The notes beneath the pieces are model-generated. The model was not told where the DNA came from. It did no database searches and saw only the letters and a list, made by a program, of their open reading frames with translations. Both the position numbers and the translations under genes were made by a program. A stretch of 12,808 nucleotides of DNA from Bacillota bacterium (GTDB lineage: Bacteria > Bacillota > Clostridia > Oscillospirales > Oscillospiraceae). Each line of letters opens with the position of its first letter. Positions within the stretch are counted from its first letter, which is position 1. This document shows positions 5,947 through 12,345 of this stretch, in pieces. The stretch is from NCBI GenBank assembly GCA_023393155.1, contig JAEWML010000256.1:1-12808 (forward strand), read 5' to 3'.

Positions 5947-7509
5947 ATGAGTGAACAGAGAACAAAATTTTACCGGTTTTTATCCGACTTTAACCGGCTG
6001 AAATGGGGCATCGCGGTCAAGGCGCTGCTCACAGGCGCGGTGGCGGGGCTGATAACGGTGCTGTACCGCCTTTTGATCGAGCACGGGACCGCCTTTGCTG
6101 TGGCGTGCTACGCCTATTTTCGGGAGCATCCCGTGTTTTTAATCCCGTGGGCGCTGGGAGCCGTGATTGCCGGGCTTGCGGTTGCATGGCTTGTAAAGCT
6201 GGAGCCGTCCGCTGCCGGAAGCGGCATTCCCCAGGTGGAGGGAGCGGTGCTGCTGGGCTTGGAGCTGAAGTGGCGCTCTGTTCTGGCGGTGCGGTTTGTG
6301 GCCGGGGGACTTTGCGGACTCTTCGGTCTTTCTCTGGGGCGGGAGGGGCCCTCCATCCAGATCGGCGCGGCGGGCGCCAAGGCGGTGTCCGGCCTTTTGG
6401 GCAGGAGCAAGGTGGAGGAGAATTACCTCATCACCGGAGGCGCCGCCGCAGGTCTTTCCGCCGCGTTTAACGCGCCGCTGTCCGGCGTAATTTTTGCGCT
6501 GGAGGAGGTTCACCGCAATTTCTCCCCCGCCATTATGCTCACGGCCACCGCCGCGTCGCTGGTTGCGGACTTTGTTTCAAAATACTTTTTCGGGCTGACG
6601 CCGGAGCTGCATTTCACCCAGATTCCTCAGATGCCGATTCACATGTATTTCTGGATGCTTCCGCTGGGGGCGCTGACGGGGTTTGTGGGGGGCCTTCTCA
6701 ACCGGGCGCTGCTGGCCGCCGGTCCGCTGTCGGGAAAAGTGCTGCCCGCGCGGTGGAGGCCCGCCGCGGTGATGCTGCTTTCCATCCCCTGCGGGCTGTT
6801 TCTGCCGCTGACGCTGGGCGGGGGCCGGGATTTGATTGAGTTTGCCCAAACCGCCACCGGCGGCATATCGCTGCTGCTTGTTTTGCTGGCAGTGAAGTTT
6901 TTATTTACCTGCGCCAGCTTCGGCAGCGGCGTGCCCGGCGGCATTTTTATGCCTATTCTGGCGGTTGGAACCCTGACGGGAAGCATATTCGGCATCGCCT
7001 GCGTGGAGCTGGGACTGTTTCCCGCGCAATACATCCCGGATTTCGCCGTGTGCGCCATGACGGCGGCGCTGGCCGCAGCGGTGAAAGCGCCCATCACCGC
7101 CATTTTGCTTACGGTGGAGATGACCGGCACTCTGGTGCATATGCTTCCGGTGGCCGCCTGCGCGTTTGCCGCGCTGCTGGTTTCCGACCTTATGAAGGTG
7201 GAGCCGATTTACGAGGCGCTTTTGAACCGCTCCGTGGAAAAGGAGCGCAAGGCTCCCGAGGCCCCCGAGGGAAAGAATCTGATGGAGATTCCCGTGGAGC
7301 TGGGAAGCTGCGCGGCGGGGCGGCGGATTGACGAGATCGGCTGGCCTGCGGGTACGCTGATTGTCAGTCTGATGAGGGGCAGCCGGGACATCATCCCCCG
7401 GGGCGAAACCACGCTGCTTCCGGGCGACTATCTTGTGGTGCTCTATCCGCAGGGACAGGAGAAGAAGGTCCGCGCCGCCGTCACCGACCTTTGCCACGAA
7501 AAGTTTTGA
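5947..7509 (+). CDS. ClC-family H+/Cl- exchange transporter with C-terminal TrkA_C domain
   Basis: A 520-residue integral membrane protein. I chose ATG 5947 because AGGAG lies about 9 bases upstream and the frame before it, back to 5668, is intergenic. The ClC filter motifs are present: GSGIP (91-95), GREGP with the gating Glu133, GSGVPGGIFMP (326-336) and Tyr422 in EPIYEALL. Glu187 in FALEEV aligns with the proton glutamate Glu203 of E. coli ClcA, so exchange of chloride against protons is expected and a passive channel is not. Residues about 445-510 form a TrkA_C-like (RCK-C) cytosolic domain ending in GDYLVVLYP, where other ClCs often carry CBS domains. Such domains bind small ligands, so transport may be ligand-gated. 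GREGP argues against a fluoride-specific CLC-F type. It stands alone between divergent serC and a terminator. Confidence 0.93.
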   Translation: MSEQRTKFYRFLSDFNRLKWGIAVKALLTGAVAGLITVLYRLLIEHGTAFAVACYAYFREHPVFLIPWALGAVIAGLAVAWLVKLEPSAAGSGIPQVEGAVLLGLELKWRSVLAVRFVAGGLCGLFGLSLGREGPSIQIGAAGAKAVSGLLGRSKVEENYLITGGAAAGLSAAFNAPLSGVIFALEEVHRNFSPAIMLTATAASLVADFVSKYFFGLTPELHFTQIPQMPIHMYFWMLPLGALTGFVGGLLNRALLAAGPLSGKVLPARWRPAAVMLLSIPCGLFLPLTLGGGRDLIEFAQTATGGISLLLVLLAVKFLFTCASFGSGVPGGIFMPILAVGTLTGSIFGIACVELGLFPAQYIPDFAVCAMTAALAAAVKAPITAILLTVEMTGTLVHMLPVAACAFAALLVSDLMKVEPIYEALLNRSVEKERKAPEAPEGKNLMEIPVELGSCAAGRRIDEIGWPAGTLIVSLMRGSRDIIPRGETTLLPGDYLVVLYPQGQEKKVRAAVTDLCHEKF

Positions 7510-7550
7510 AGAAGCGGGCCCTTGCGGCGATGGGCTCTGACCATGAGAAA

Positions 7551-7584
7551 AACACCCTCCGTACAGGTTTGCACGGAGGGCGTT
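7551..7584. terminator. bidirectional terminator, ClC / small minus gene
   Basis: The core arms CCCTCCGT (7555-7562) and ACGGAGGG (7573-7580) are perfect, and the stem extends outward through AAAC/GTTT after one mismatch. On the minus strand GTTTTTCTC follows, a good T-run that ends the small minus gene. On the plus strand GTTTGCTTT follows, a weaker T-run that could end the ClC transcript. Confidence 0.85.
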
Positions 7585-7600
7585 TGCTTTGCCGCCGGGG

Positions 7601-7777
7601 TCAGGAACCGCCGCACAGCGCCCGCTGGGCCGCGATGGTGCCCAAGGTATCCCCGAGCTGGGTCAGCACCGCAGCCCAGAAGACCAGCTCATCGTCGTTC
7701 AGGGACCTGGCCATGCACACCGCCAGAGAATTGATTGCCGTGGTCAGGGCCAGGGGGTCACAGCAGTTTTGATTCAT
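7601..7777 (-). CDS. 58-residue conserved-type small protein (DUF6774-like)
   Basis: The protein starts MNQNCCDPLAL and ends QRALCGGS, with a stop at 7601. An AGGGTGAT ribosome binding site lies 6 bases upstream of the ATG at 7777, and a terminator follows at 7551-7584. It has no signal peptide or membrane span. The middle, NDDELVFWAAVLTQLGDTLGTIAAQ (split here as NDDELVFWAAV and LTQLGDTLGTIAAQ), would form an amphipathic helical pair. Four cysteines (5, 6, 21, 55) could bind metal, but no spaced zinc motif is evident. The pattern 'short Cys-containing N-terminus, DDEL, QLGDTL, IAAQ' recalls a family of tiny clostridial proteins I remember as DUF6774; this is from memory and unverified. The function is unknown. 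It lies downstream of the GT4-CsaB terminator, so it is expressed by read-through or from a promoter I could not identify. Confidence 0.7.
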   Translation of the reverse strand: MNQNCCDPLALTTAINSLAVCMARSLNDDELVFWAAVLTQLGDTLGTIAAQRALCGGS

Positions 7778-7780
7778 AAC

Positions 7781-7798
7781 ATCACCCTGATGCAGGGT
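7781..7798 (-). promoter_or_regulatory. hairpin covering the ribosome binding site of the 58-residue gene
   Basis: ACCCTG (7784-7789) and CAGGGT (7793-7798) are perfect arms around ATG. On the minus strand the second arm, CAGGGT, contains most of the AGGGTGAT ribosome binding site. The fold could therefore hide the site, although six pairs with a three-base loop is modest. Confidence 0.45.
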
Positions 7799-7800
7799 AT

Positions 7801-7853
7801 GAAAAATACGCGGCTTCCAGCACCGAAAACACCTCTTTCGGGCCGGAAACCGC
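7801..7853 (-). terminator. intrinsic terminator of the GT4-CsaB gene
   Basis: On the minus strand an imperfect stem pairs 7850-7853 with 7810-7813 and continues inward for about 16 pairs with two mismatches and one bulge, closing a seven-base loop. It is followed by GTATTTTTC (7807-7801). It lies about 25 bases after the stop at 7878. Confidence 0.75.
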
Positions 7854-7877
7854 GCCTTTTGCGTAGTTGTCCGCCGT

Positions 7878-10103
7878 TTAAACGCCCATCAGGCGCTTTG
7901 CCGCCTTCACGTTCCGGTGCTCCATTTCCCGCAGCCGGGCCACGGCGGCCTCCTGCTCGCCCGGGTGCTCCGCCCGCTCCACGGCCTTGTCGATCATGGC
8001 GCATAGCTGTTCGGAGGACGCTTCCTCCAGATCCACAAACAGGTCCTGCCCGATATAGCGCAGGAAGGAGGAAACCTTGGGATCGTACACCACGCCCACA
8101 AGGGGAATCCCCTGCCCGGCGGCAAAAATCAGCGCGTGGAGCCGCATGGACACCACCACCTGCATCCGGGAGAGGGCGCCGATGATGGTGTCGGCCCGGC
8201 CCGCGTCGTTGAGGAAATAGTGGGGCACCGCAAGGCCCTGTGCGGCCAGCGCCGCCGCCAGAGGGTCCTGATGGGTCTCCACTGCTAGAAATACCGGGGT
8301 CAGCCCGTGGCGGTTGTAGGCATATTCGGCGGCGGCGGCAAAAACGGAGGCCTTTTCCTCAAAGCCCTTCCACCGCCGCAGGGCAAAGCAGATATACCGC
8401 CCATCCGTGGGAATCCCCGCCTGCAAAAGCACGCTGTCCGTCCTCTCCGGAGGGGCGCAGCGCAGGGTCAGGGCCGGGTCGGCGGTGAGAAGAATCTCGG
8501 GGTTCGTCACGCCTATGGACGCAAGCTCCGCCTGAGAGTCCGGCTCCCGCAGCGTAATCACGTCCACGGAGGCGTTCAGCACCTTTGCCGCCATTTTCCG
8601 GTGGCTGGGGCGGGAGACGGGGCCGATTCCGCAGCCATACATCTGCACTTTACAGCCCAGATGCTTGGCGGTGGCAATATTGTGCAGATAGAACCACAGG
8701 GACCGGCGGGAGGTCACGTCCTGAATCAGGCTTCCCCCTCCGTTGATATAAAGCCTGCTGTGGCGCATGGCGGCGCGCCACGCGGGATAGTTAAACCGCT
8801 GCACCGCCGGGACCCGGTAGGCAAGGCGGGTTTCGCCGGGGTTTTTGCTCAGCACCAGCACAGGCATGTCCGGGTCGATGGTCCGCATCTCCTGCAGGAT
8901 GGCCTCCAGAATCGCGTCGTCCCCGGCGTTGCCCCGTCCGTAGGCTCCGCAGATGACCACTCCGTCCCGGCCTGCCTTGGGGCGGCTGTGGCGGCGGATA
9001 ATCTCTTCGTAAATGTGGAGCTGGGTATCCACCGTCTTTTGAATGGAAAACTGGGTGGACGCCTTTTCATACAGCCGCTCTCCCATAGCCCGGCGCAGCT
9101 CGTCGTTCTCCGCCAGAGAGGCCAGAGCCGCGCCGAGGGCCTCGTCGTCCCCGGGAGTGAAGAGATAGCCGTTTACGTCCGTATCGATGAGGGCGGGAAT
9201 GCCGCCAACGGACGTGGCCACGGTGGCCAAGTGAAACCGGGCCCCCTCCGTCAGGGCGTAGGGAAACGTCTCGGACACGGAGGTGAGGGCGTTCACGTCC
9301 AAGGCGCTGTAAAACCGGTCCATGCCCCCGGAAATCCACCCGGCAAAGCAAACCTGCTCCCCAACGCCAAGCTCGTCCGCCAAAGCCTCCAGCTTCTGCC
9401 GCTCCTCGCCGTCTCCGGCGATCAGCAGGCGCAATCGGCCGCATTTCGCGTGAGCCTTGGCAAAGCCCCGCACCAGCGTGGAGATGTCCTTCACCGGGTT
9501 CAGGCGGGCGGCGATGCCCACCACCACGCTGTCCTCCTCCGCGCGCAGACCCAGCTCCCGCAGATAGCCCATCCGGTCCCCCTGCGGCGGGGCCGGGGTG
9601 AAGTCAATGCCGTTGTAAATGGTGAAAAACCTGTCGGGGGGAAAGCCCCGGCGAATCAGCAGGTCCACCATTGCGTCGGACACGCCGATGCGATAGTCCA
9701 GCGTCCGCAGCGCCCGGGCGTTGATATTGCCGAAGGTGAGACGGCTGAAGGGCCTGCCCATGTAATCCAGCTTATAGTCGCTGTGGACCGTGGAGCAAAC
9801 GGGAAGACCGGTGGCCCCCCGAAGCATGGCCCCCAGCAGATTGGCTCTGGCCCCATGGCAATGGATGACCTGATAGCCGCCCTCCCGGATGTACTGGGCC
9901 AGGCGGTTGCGAATGCGCAGAATGTGGTTTCCCGACATAATCTCAGTGGGAATCCCAAGCTGACGGGCCTCCTGGGCGAAAGGCACGTCCCGGAAGCAGA
10001 CCAATTGGGCCGTGATGGTTTCGTTCAGATGGCGCAGAAGGCTCAGAACGTGGGTTTTGGCCCCGCCGGAATCGCCGCCGCTGATGAGATGGATGACTTT
10101 CAT
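7878..10103 (-). CDS. fused GT4 glycosyltransferase - CsaB-like polysaccharide pyruvyl transferase
   Basis: A 741-residue two-domain protein. Residues 1-372 are a GT-B, GT4-type glycosyltransferase: SGGDSGGAKTH at the N-terminus, VIHCHGARAN (79-88), IAARLNPVKD (197-206) and the donor-site motif SETFPYALTEG with Glu278 and Glu285. Residues about 381-741 are a CsaB-family pyruvyl transferase: VVICGAYGRGNAGDDAI, INGGGSLIQD (453-462), GCGIGPVSRPS (490-500) and SMRLHALIFAAGQGIPLVG (652 onward). CsaB adds a pyruvyl ketal from PEP to wall polymer sugars, which SLH-domain proteins then bind. A fusion would let one protein add a sugar and pyruvylate it. No signal peptide or membrane span is seen, so it acts at the cytoplasmic face. 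The frame is continuous through the joint, with short linker RRHSRPKAGRD (370-380), so I see no frameshift artefact. GAGGGAG precedes the ATG at 10103. CsaB is normally a free protein of about 360 residues. Confidence 0.88.
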   Translation of the reverse strand: MKVIHLISGGDSGGAKTHVLSLLRHLNETITAQLVCFRDVPFAQEARQLGIPTEIMSGNHILRIRNRLAQYIREGGYQVIHCHGARANLLGAMLRGATGLPVCSTVHSDYKLDYMGRPFSRLTFGNINARALRTLDYRIGVSDAMVDLLIRRGFPPDRFFTIYNGIDFTPAPPQGDRMGYLRELGLRAEEDSVVVGIAARLNPVKDISTLVRGFAKAHAKCGRLRLLIAGDGEERQKLEALADELGVGEQVCFAGWISGGMDRFYSALDVNALTSVSETFPYALTEGARFHLATVATSVGGIPALIDTDVNGYLFTPGDDEALGAALASLAENDELRRAMGERLYEKASTQFSIQKTVDTQLHIYEEIIRRHSRPKAGRDGVVICGAYGRGNAGDDAILEAILQEMRTIDPDMPVLVLSKNPGETRLAYRVPAVQRFNYPAWRAAMRHSRLYINGGGSLIQDVTSRRSLWFYLHNIATAKHLGCKVQMYGCGIGPVSRPSHRKMAAKVLNASVDVITLREPDSQAELASIGVTNPEILLTADPALTLRCAPPERTDSVLLQAGIPTDGRYICFALRRWKGFEEKASVFAAAAEYAYNRHGLTPVFLAVETHQDPLAAALAAQGLAVPHYFLNDAGRADTIIGALSRMQVVVSMRLHALIFAAGQGIPLVGVVYDPKVSSFLRYIGQDLFVDLEEASSEQLCAMIDKAVERAEHPGEQEAAVARLREMEHRNVKAAKRLMGV

Positions 10104-10117
10104 AGCGCTCCCTCTTT

Positions 10118-10137
10118 TGAAAAACGCCCGTGGGCGT
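10118..10137 (-). promoter_or_regulatory. terminator-like hairpin in the GT4-CsaB leader (possible attenuator)
   Basis: ACGCCC (minus strand 10137-10132) and GGGCGT (10129-10124) pair around AC and are followed by TTTTC. It lies between the promoter and the ribosome binding site, about 20 bases before the start codon. The stem is short, with only five comfortable pairs. The motif AAGAGGGA occurs both just before it and at the ribosome binding site. Confidence 0.45.
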
Positions 10138-10147
10138 GAAATCCCTC

Positions 10148-10176
10148 TTGTACAAACTCAAAAAATATTATACAAT
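10148..10176 (+). promoter_or_regulatory. promoter of the GNAT gene
   Basis: TTGTAC (10148-10153), 17 bases, TACAAT (10171-10176; 5 of 6 consensus). The -10 ends 48 bases before the ATG at 10225. It overlaps the divergent promoter of the GT4-CsaB gene. Confidence 0.65.
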
Positions 10177-10195
10177 AGCCGGGGTTCGAAAGCAA
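10167..10195 (-). promoter_or_regulatory. promoter of the GT4-CsaB gene
   Basis: On the minus strand, TTGCTT (10195-10190), 17 bases, then a perfect TATAAT (10172-10167). The -10 lies 63 bases before the ATG at 10103. Two bases of it (10171-10172) are shared with the opposite-strand -10. Confidence 0.65.
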
Positions 10196-10224
10196 GGAGC
10201 AAGAGATTCCCGGGAGGTGCGTTG

Positions 10225-10806
10225 ATGGAAAAGGACTGCAAAATCAGGGTTGCGACGCCAGAAGACGCGGAGGCGCTGCTGCGCATTTATGCGCCTTATG
10301 TGGAGAAAACGGCCATCACCTTTGAATACGACGTGCCCACCGCCAGGGAGTTTGCGGGGCGCATAGAGAAAACCCTGAAGCGGTATCCTTACCTCGTGGC
10401 GGAGGAAGATGGCCAAATTCTGGGCTATGCCTACGCCGGTCCGTTTCATGGGCGGGCAGCCTATGACTGGGCTGTGGAGACCACGGTATATATTGCGCGG
10501 AACGCGAAGCGCCGGGGCCTTGGAAAGCGGCTTTACGACGCGCTGGAGCGGGCGCTGGCGGCCCAGAATGTTTTAAATCTCAACGCCTCTATTGCCTATC
10601 CCGCCGGGGAGGACCCGTATTTGACCCGGGACAGCGTGGAGTTTCACCAGCGACTCGGATACAGGGTGGTGGGGCGGTTTTCCCAGTGCGGCTATAAGTT
10701 TGACCGCTGGTACGACATGGTGTGGATGGAAAAGCACATCGGGGTCCACACCGCGGCCCAGCCTGCGGTGAAGCCCTTTGACGCGGCGGATGTTTCGCTT
10801 CTCTGA
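10225..10806 (+). CDS. GNAT N-acetyltransferase, phosphinothricin-acetyltransferase-like
   Basis: A 193-residue cytoplasmic acetyltransferase. ATG 10225 was chosen because GGGAGG (10212-10217) lies 7 bases before it; the open frame continues upstream only through promoter sequence. The N-terminal block IRVATPEDAEALLRIYAPYVEKT and the ITFEYDVPT segment (31-39) are characteristic of the Pat/MnaT (YncA) branch of GNAT. The acetyl-CoA pyrophosphate loop is RRGLGK (96-101), preceded by VETTVYIARN. The closing segment RFSQCGYKFDRWYDMVWMEK (151-170) is also typical. Relatives acetylate phosphinothricin or methionine sulfone/sulfoximine; the native substrate here is unknown. About 20 residues after the core (HTAAQP to the end) look like an unconserved tail. 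It is divergent from the GT4-CsaB gene; no clear T-run terminator separates it from the DUF4330 gene downstream. Confidence 0.87.
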   Translation: MEKDCKIRVATPEDAEALLRIYAPYVEKTAITFEYDVPTAREFAGRIEKTLKRYPYLVAEEDGQILGYAYAGPFHGRAAYDWAVETTVYIARNAKRRGLGKRLYDALERALAAQNVLNLNASIAYPAGEDPYLTRDSVEFHQRLGYRVVGRFSQCGYKFDRWYDMVWMEKHIGVHTAAQPAVKPFDAADVSLL

Positions 10807-10874
10807 TTCCCGGACGGCGGGCTATCGACGAGGCGGAAGTGGCCCGGCAAGGTGCGGCGTTTATTAGGAAAACT

Positions 10875-10891
10875 CGCGCCCCGGGGGCGCG
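10875..10891. repeat. GC palindrome between the GNAT and DUF4330 genes
   Basis: CGCGCCCC and GGGGCGCG flank a single G. The RNA could form a strong hairpin but no T-run follows on either strand. GGAAAACTC occurs on both sides (10867-10875 and 10913-10921) as an exact 9-base direct repeat, and CCGGC/GCCGG arms follow at 10894-10915. The 137-base spacer otherwise holds only the ribosome binding site of the next gene. Confidence 0.5.
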
Positions 10892-10943
10892 GACCGGCGG
10901 GCAGTCCCAAGCCGGAAAACTCAATTTACTTGGAGGTTGACAG

Positions 10944-11426
10944 ATGGAGCGGTCCAAAAAGAAATTTAACGTAATCGACGTGATTGCGGTCCTTTTGCTT
11001 CTGGCGGTGGCATTGTTTGTGGGAAGCAAGCTTGTAAGCCGCGGCAGCGGCGCTTCCGGCGGCGAGGCGAAGACGGTCCGCGTGACCTACGTGGTCAAGG
11101 CCGAGGGCGTGGACAACGCCCTCTATGAAAATTCGCTGGAGCACATCCCCTCCAGGCTGATGGCCTCCGGAAAGCTGCTGGACGGGCAGATCGATTCCGT
11201 TAAGCAGGAGCCTTATTATGCGCTGGATGAAAACGGGAACTGGGTGGAGGACCCCTATCACAAGAACCTGTACTTCACCGCCAGCATCAACGTGCCGGAC
11301 GCGGCGGTTCAGACCACCAAGGTGGGCGATCAGGAGGTCCGGGTGGGCAAGACGGACTACGTTTTGAAAAGCGAGTACATCGAGTTCAGCGAGGTGACCA
11401 TTGTGGATGTGACGTGGGGTGAGTAA
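10944..11426 (+). CDS. DUF4330-family membrane-anchored protein
   Basis: A 160-residue protein of unknown function. A positively charged start (MERSKKKFN) is followed by one membrane segment at about residues 10-30 (VIDVIAVLLLLAVALFVGSK). A Gly/Ser linker then leads to an extracytoplasmic domain rich in beta strands, beginning TVRVTYVVKAEGVDNALY and ending TIVDVTWGE. This fits the DUF4330 pattern of a short N-terminal anchor plus a small outside domain. A clear GGAGG site precedes the ATG. The Nudix gene starts 41 bases later, so the two are probably co-transcribed. From memory, DUF4330 genes are often found near wall-polymer genes such as csaB in clostridia; here the GT4-CsaB fusion is about 800 bases away on the other strand. 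A role in envelope assembly is therefore inferred, not shown. Confidence 0.78.
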   Translation: MERSKKKFNVIDVIAVLLLLAVALFVGSKLVSRGSGASGGEAKTVRVTYVVKAEGVDNALYENSLEHIPSRLMASGKLLDGQIDSVKQEPYYALDENGNWVEDPYHKNLYFTASINVPDAAVQTTKVGDQEVRVGKTDYVLKSEYIEFSEVTIVDVTWGE

Positions 11427-11427
11427 G

Positions 11428-11445
11428 CTTCGGATGTAACCGAAG
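11428..11445. repeat. short inverted repeat between DUF4330 and Nudix genes
   Basis: CTTCGG and CCGAAG are perfect six-base arms around ATGTAA. There is no T-run after it, so it is unlikely to end transcription. Confidence 0.3.
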
Positions 11446-11467
11446 ACTATGACAGGAGGGTGTTTTC

Positions 11468-12307
11468 ATGCTTCAGGATATCGCGCCCCACAGCTTTCAC
11501 AATGAGTTTAAGGTTCCGCCCCCGCCGCCGGACGGCGGCGATTCGGCGGTGCTGTTTCACGAAGGGGCTGTACTGCTGACGGGGGAGGGCGGCTTTCCCA
11601 CGGTGGCAGAGGTGCTGGCGCTGGGCGCGGAGGAGGAGAAGCTGATCTATCTCTTCTCCGTGGACGACCGGCGCTTTTACCTGCTGGAGGAGCCGCCCGA
11701 GGGTGTTTGCTCCGGGCTGACGGCGACGCCCACGGCGGCGTTTCGCCGTATGGAGCCGCCGTTTCTCCGCCTCGTGGGGGCAACGGCGCTGCACCTTGCA
11801 AACTGGTACCGATCCAATCGCTTCTGCGGCTGCTGCGGCGCGCCCACGGTAAGGGACGACAAGGAGCGGGCCATGCGCTGCTCCGATTGCGGCGCGCTGG
11901 TCTATCCCCGCATCAACCCTGCGGTGGTGGTGGCCGTGCGAAACGGGGAGAGGCTGCTGCTGATCCGCTATGCCGACCGGCCCATGGTGGCGCAGTACGC
12001 CCTGATTGCCGGGTTTACCGAGATTGGGGAAACCATGGAGGAGACCGCCCGCCGGGAGGTCATGGAAGAGGTGGGCCTGCGGGTGAAAAACGTGCGGTAT
12101 CACGCCGACCAGCCCTGGGGCTTTGCGGGCAACCAGATGGTTGGCTTCTGGGCGGAGCTGGACGGGGACGAAGCCGTCACGCTGGATACCCGGGAGGTGA
12201 AGGAGGCGGTCTGGCTGCGCCGGGAGGAGATTCCCGAAAGCCGTGACCCCGCCGACCTGACCCACACCATGACGGAGCTGTTCCGCTTGGGGAAGGACCC
12301 CCGGTAA
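11468..12307 (+). CDS. NudC-like Nudix hydrolase with zinc ribbon (NAD+ diphosphatase family)
   Basis: A 279-residue cytoplasmic enzyme. The layout follows NudC: an N-terminal domain (1-115), a zinc ribbon with Cys120, Cys123, Cys138 and Cys141, then the Nudix domain. The Nudix box is complete at 182-204 (GFTEIGETMEETARREVMEE and following VGL) with Gly182, Glu188, Arg196, Glu197, Glu200 and Glu201. NudC enzymes cleave NAD(H) into NMN and AMP and can remove NAD caps from RNA. In these enzymes the specificity motif after the box is SQPWPFPxS; here it reads DQPWGFAGNQM (214-224), with the QPW core kept and the following Pro and Ser positions changed. Substrate preference could thus differ. AGGAGGG (11454-11460) lies 7 bases before the ATG. 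It lies downstream of the DUF4330 gene and 38 bases before the DUF3795 gene. Confidence 0.88.
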   Translation: MLQDIAPHSFHNEFKVPPPPPDGGDSAVLFHEGAVLLTGEGGFPTVAEVLALGAEEEKLIYLFSVDDRRFYLLEEPPEGVCSGLTATPTAAFRRMEPPFLRLVGATALHLANWYRSNRFCGCCGAPTVRDDKERAMRCSDCGALVYPRINPAVVVAVRNGERLLLIRYADRPMVAQYALIAGFTEIGETMEETARREVMEEVGLRVKNVRYHADQPWGFAGNQMVGFWAELDGDEAVTLDTREVKEAVWLRREEIPESRDPADLTHTMTELFRLGKDPR

Positions 12308-12345
12308 ACCCATGCCGTCAGGCTTTTATTTGGGAGAAGAAGAGG

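Noticed and set aside
8307..10139. 610-residue open frame on the plus strand opposite the GT4-CsaB gene
   Set aside because: It is rich in Gly, His, Val and Gln from GC-biased antisense codons, has no family motif and no ribosome binding site, while the minus strand carries two complete enzyme domains.
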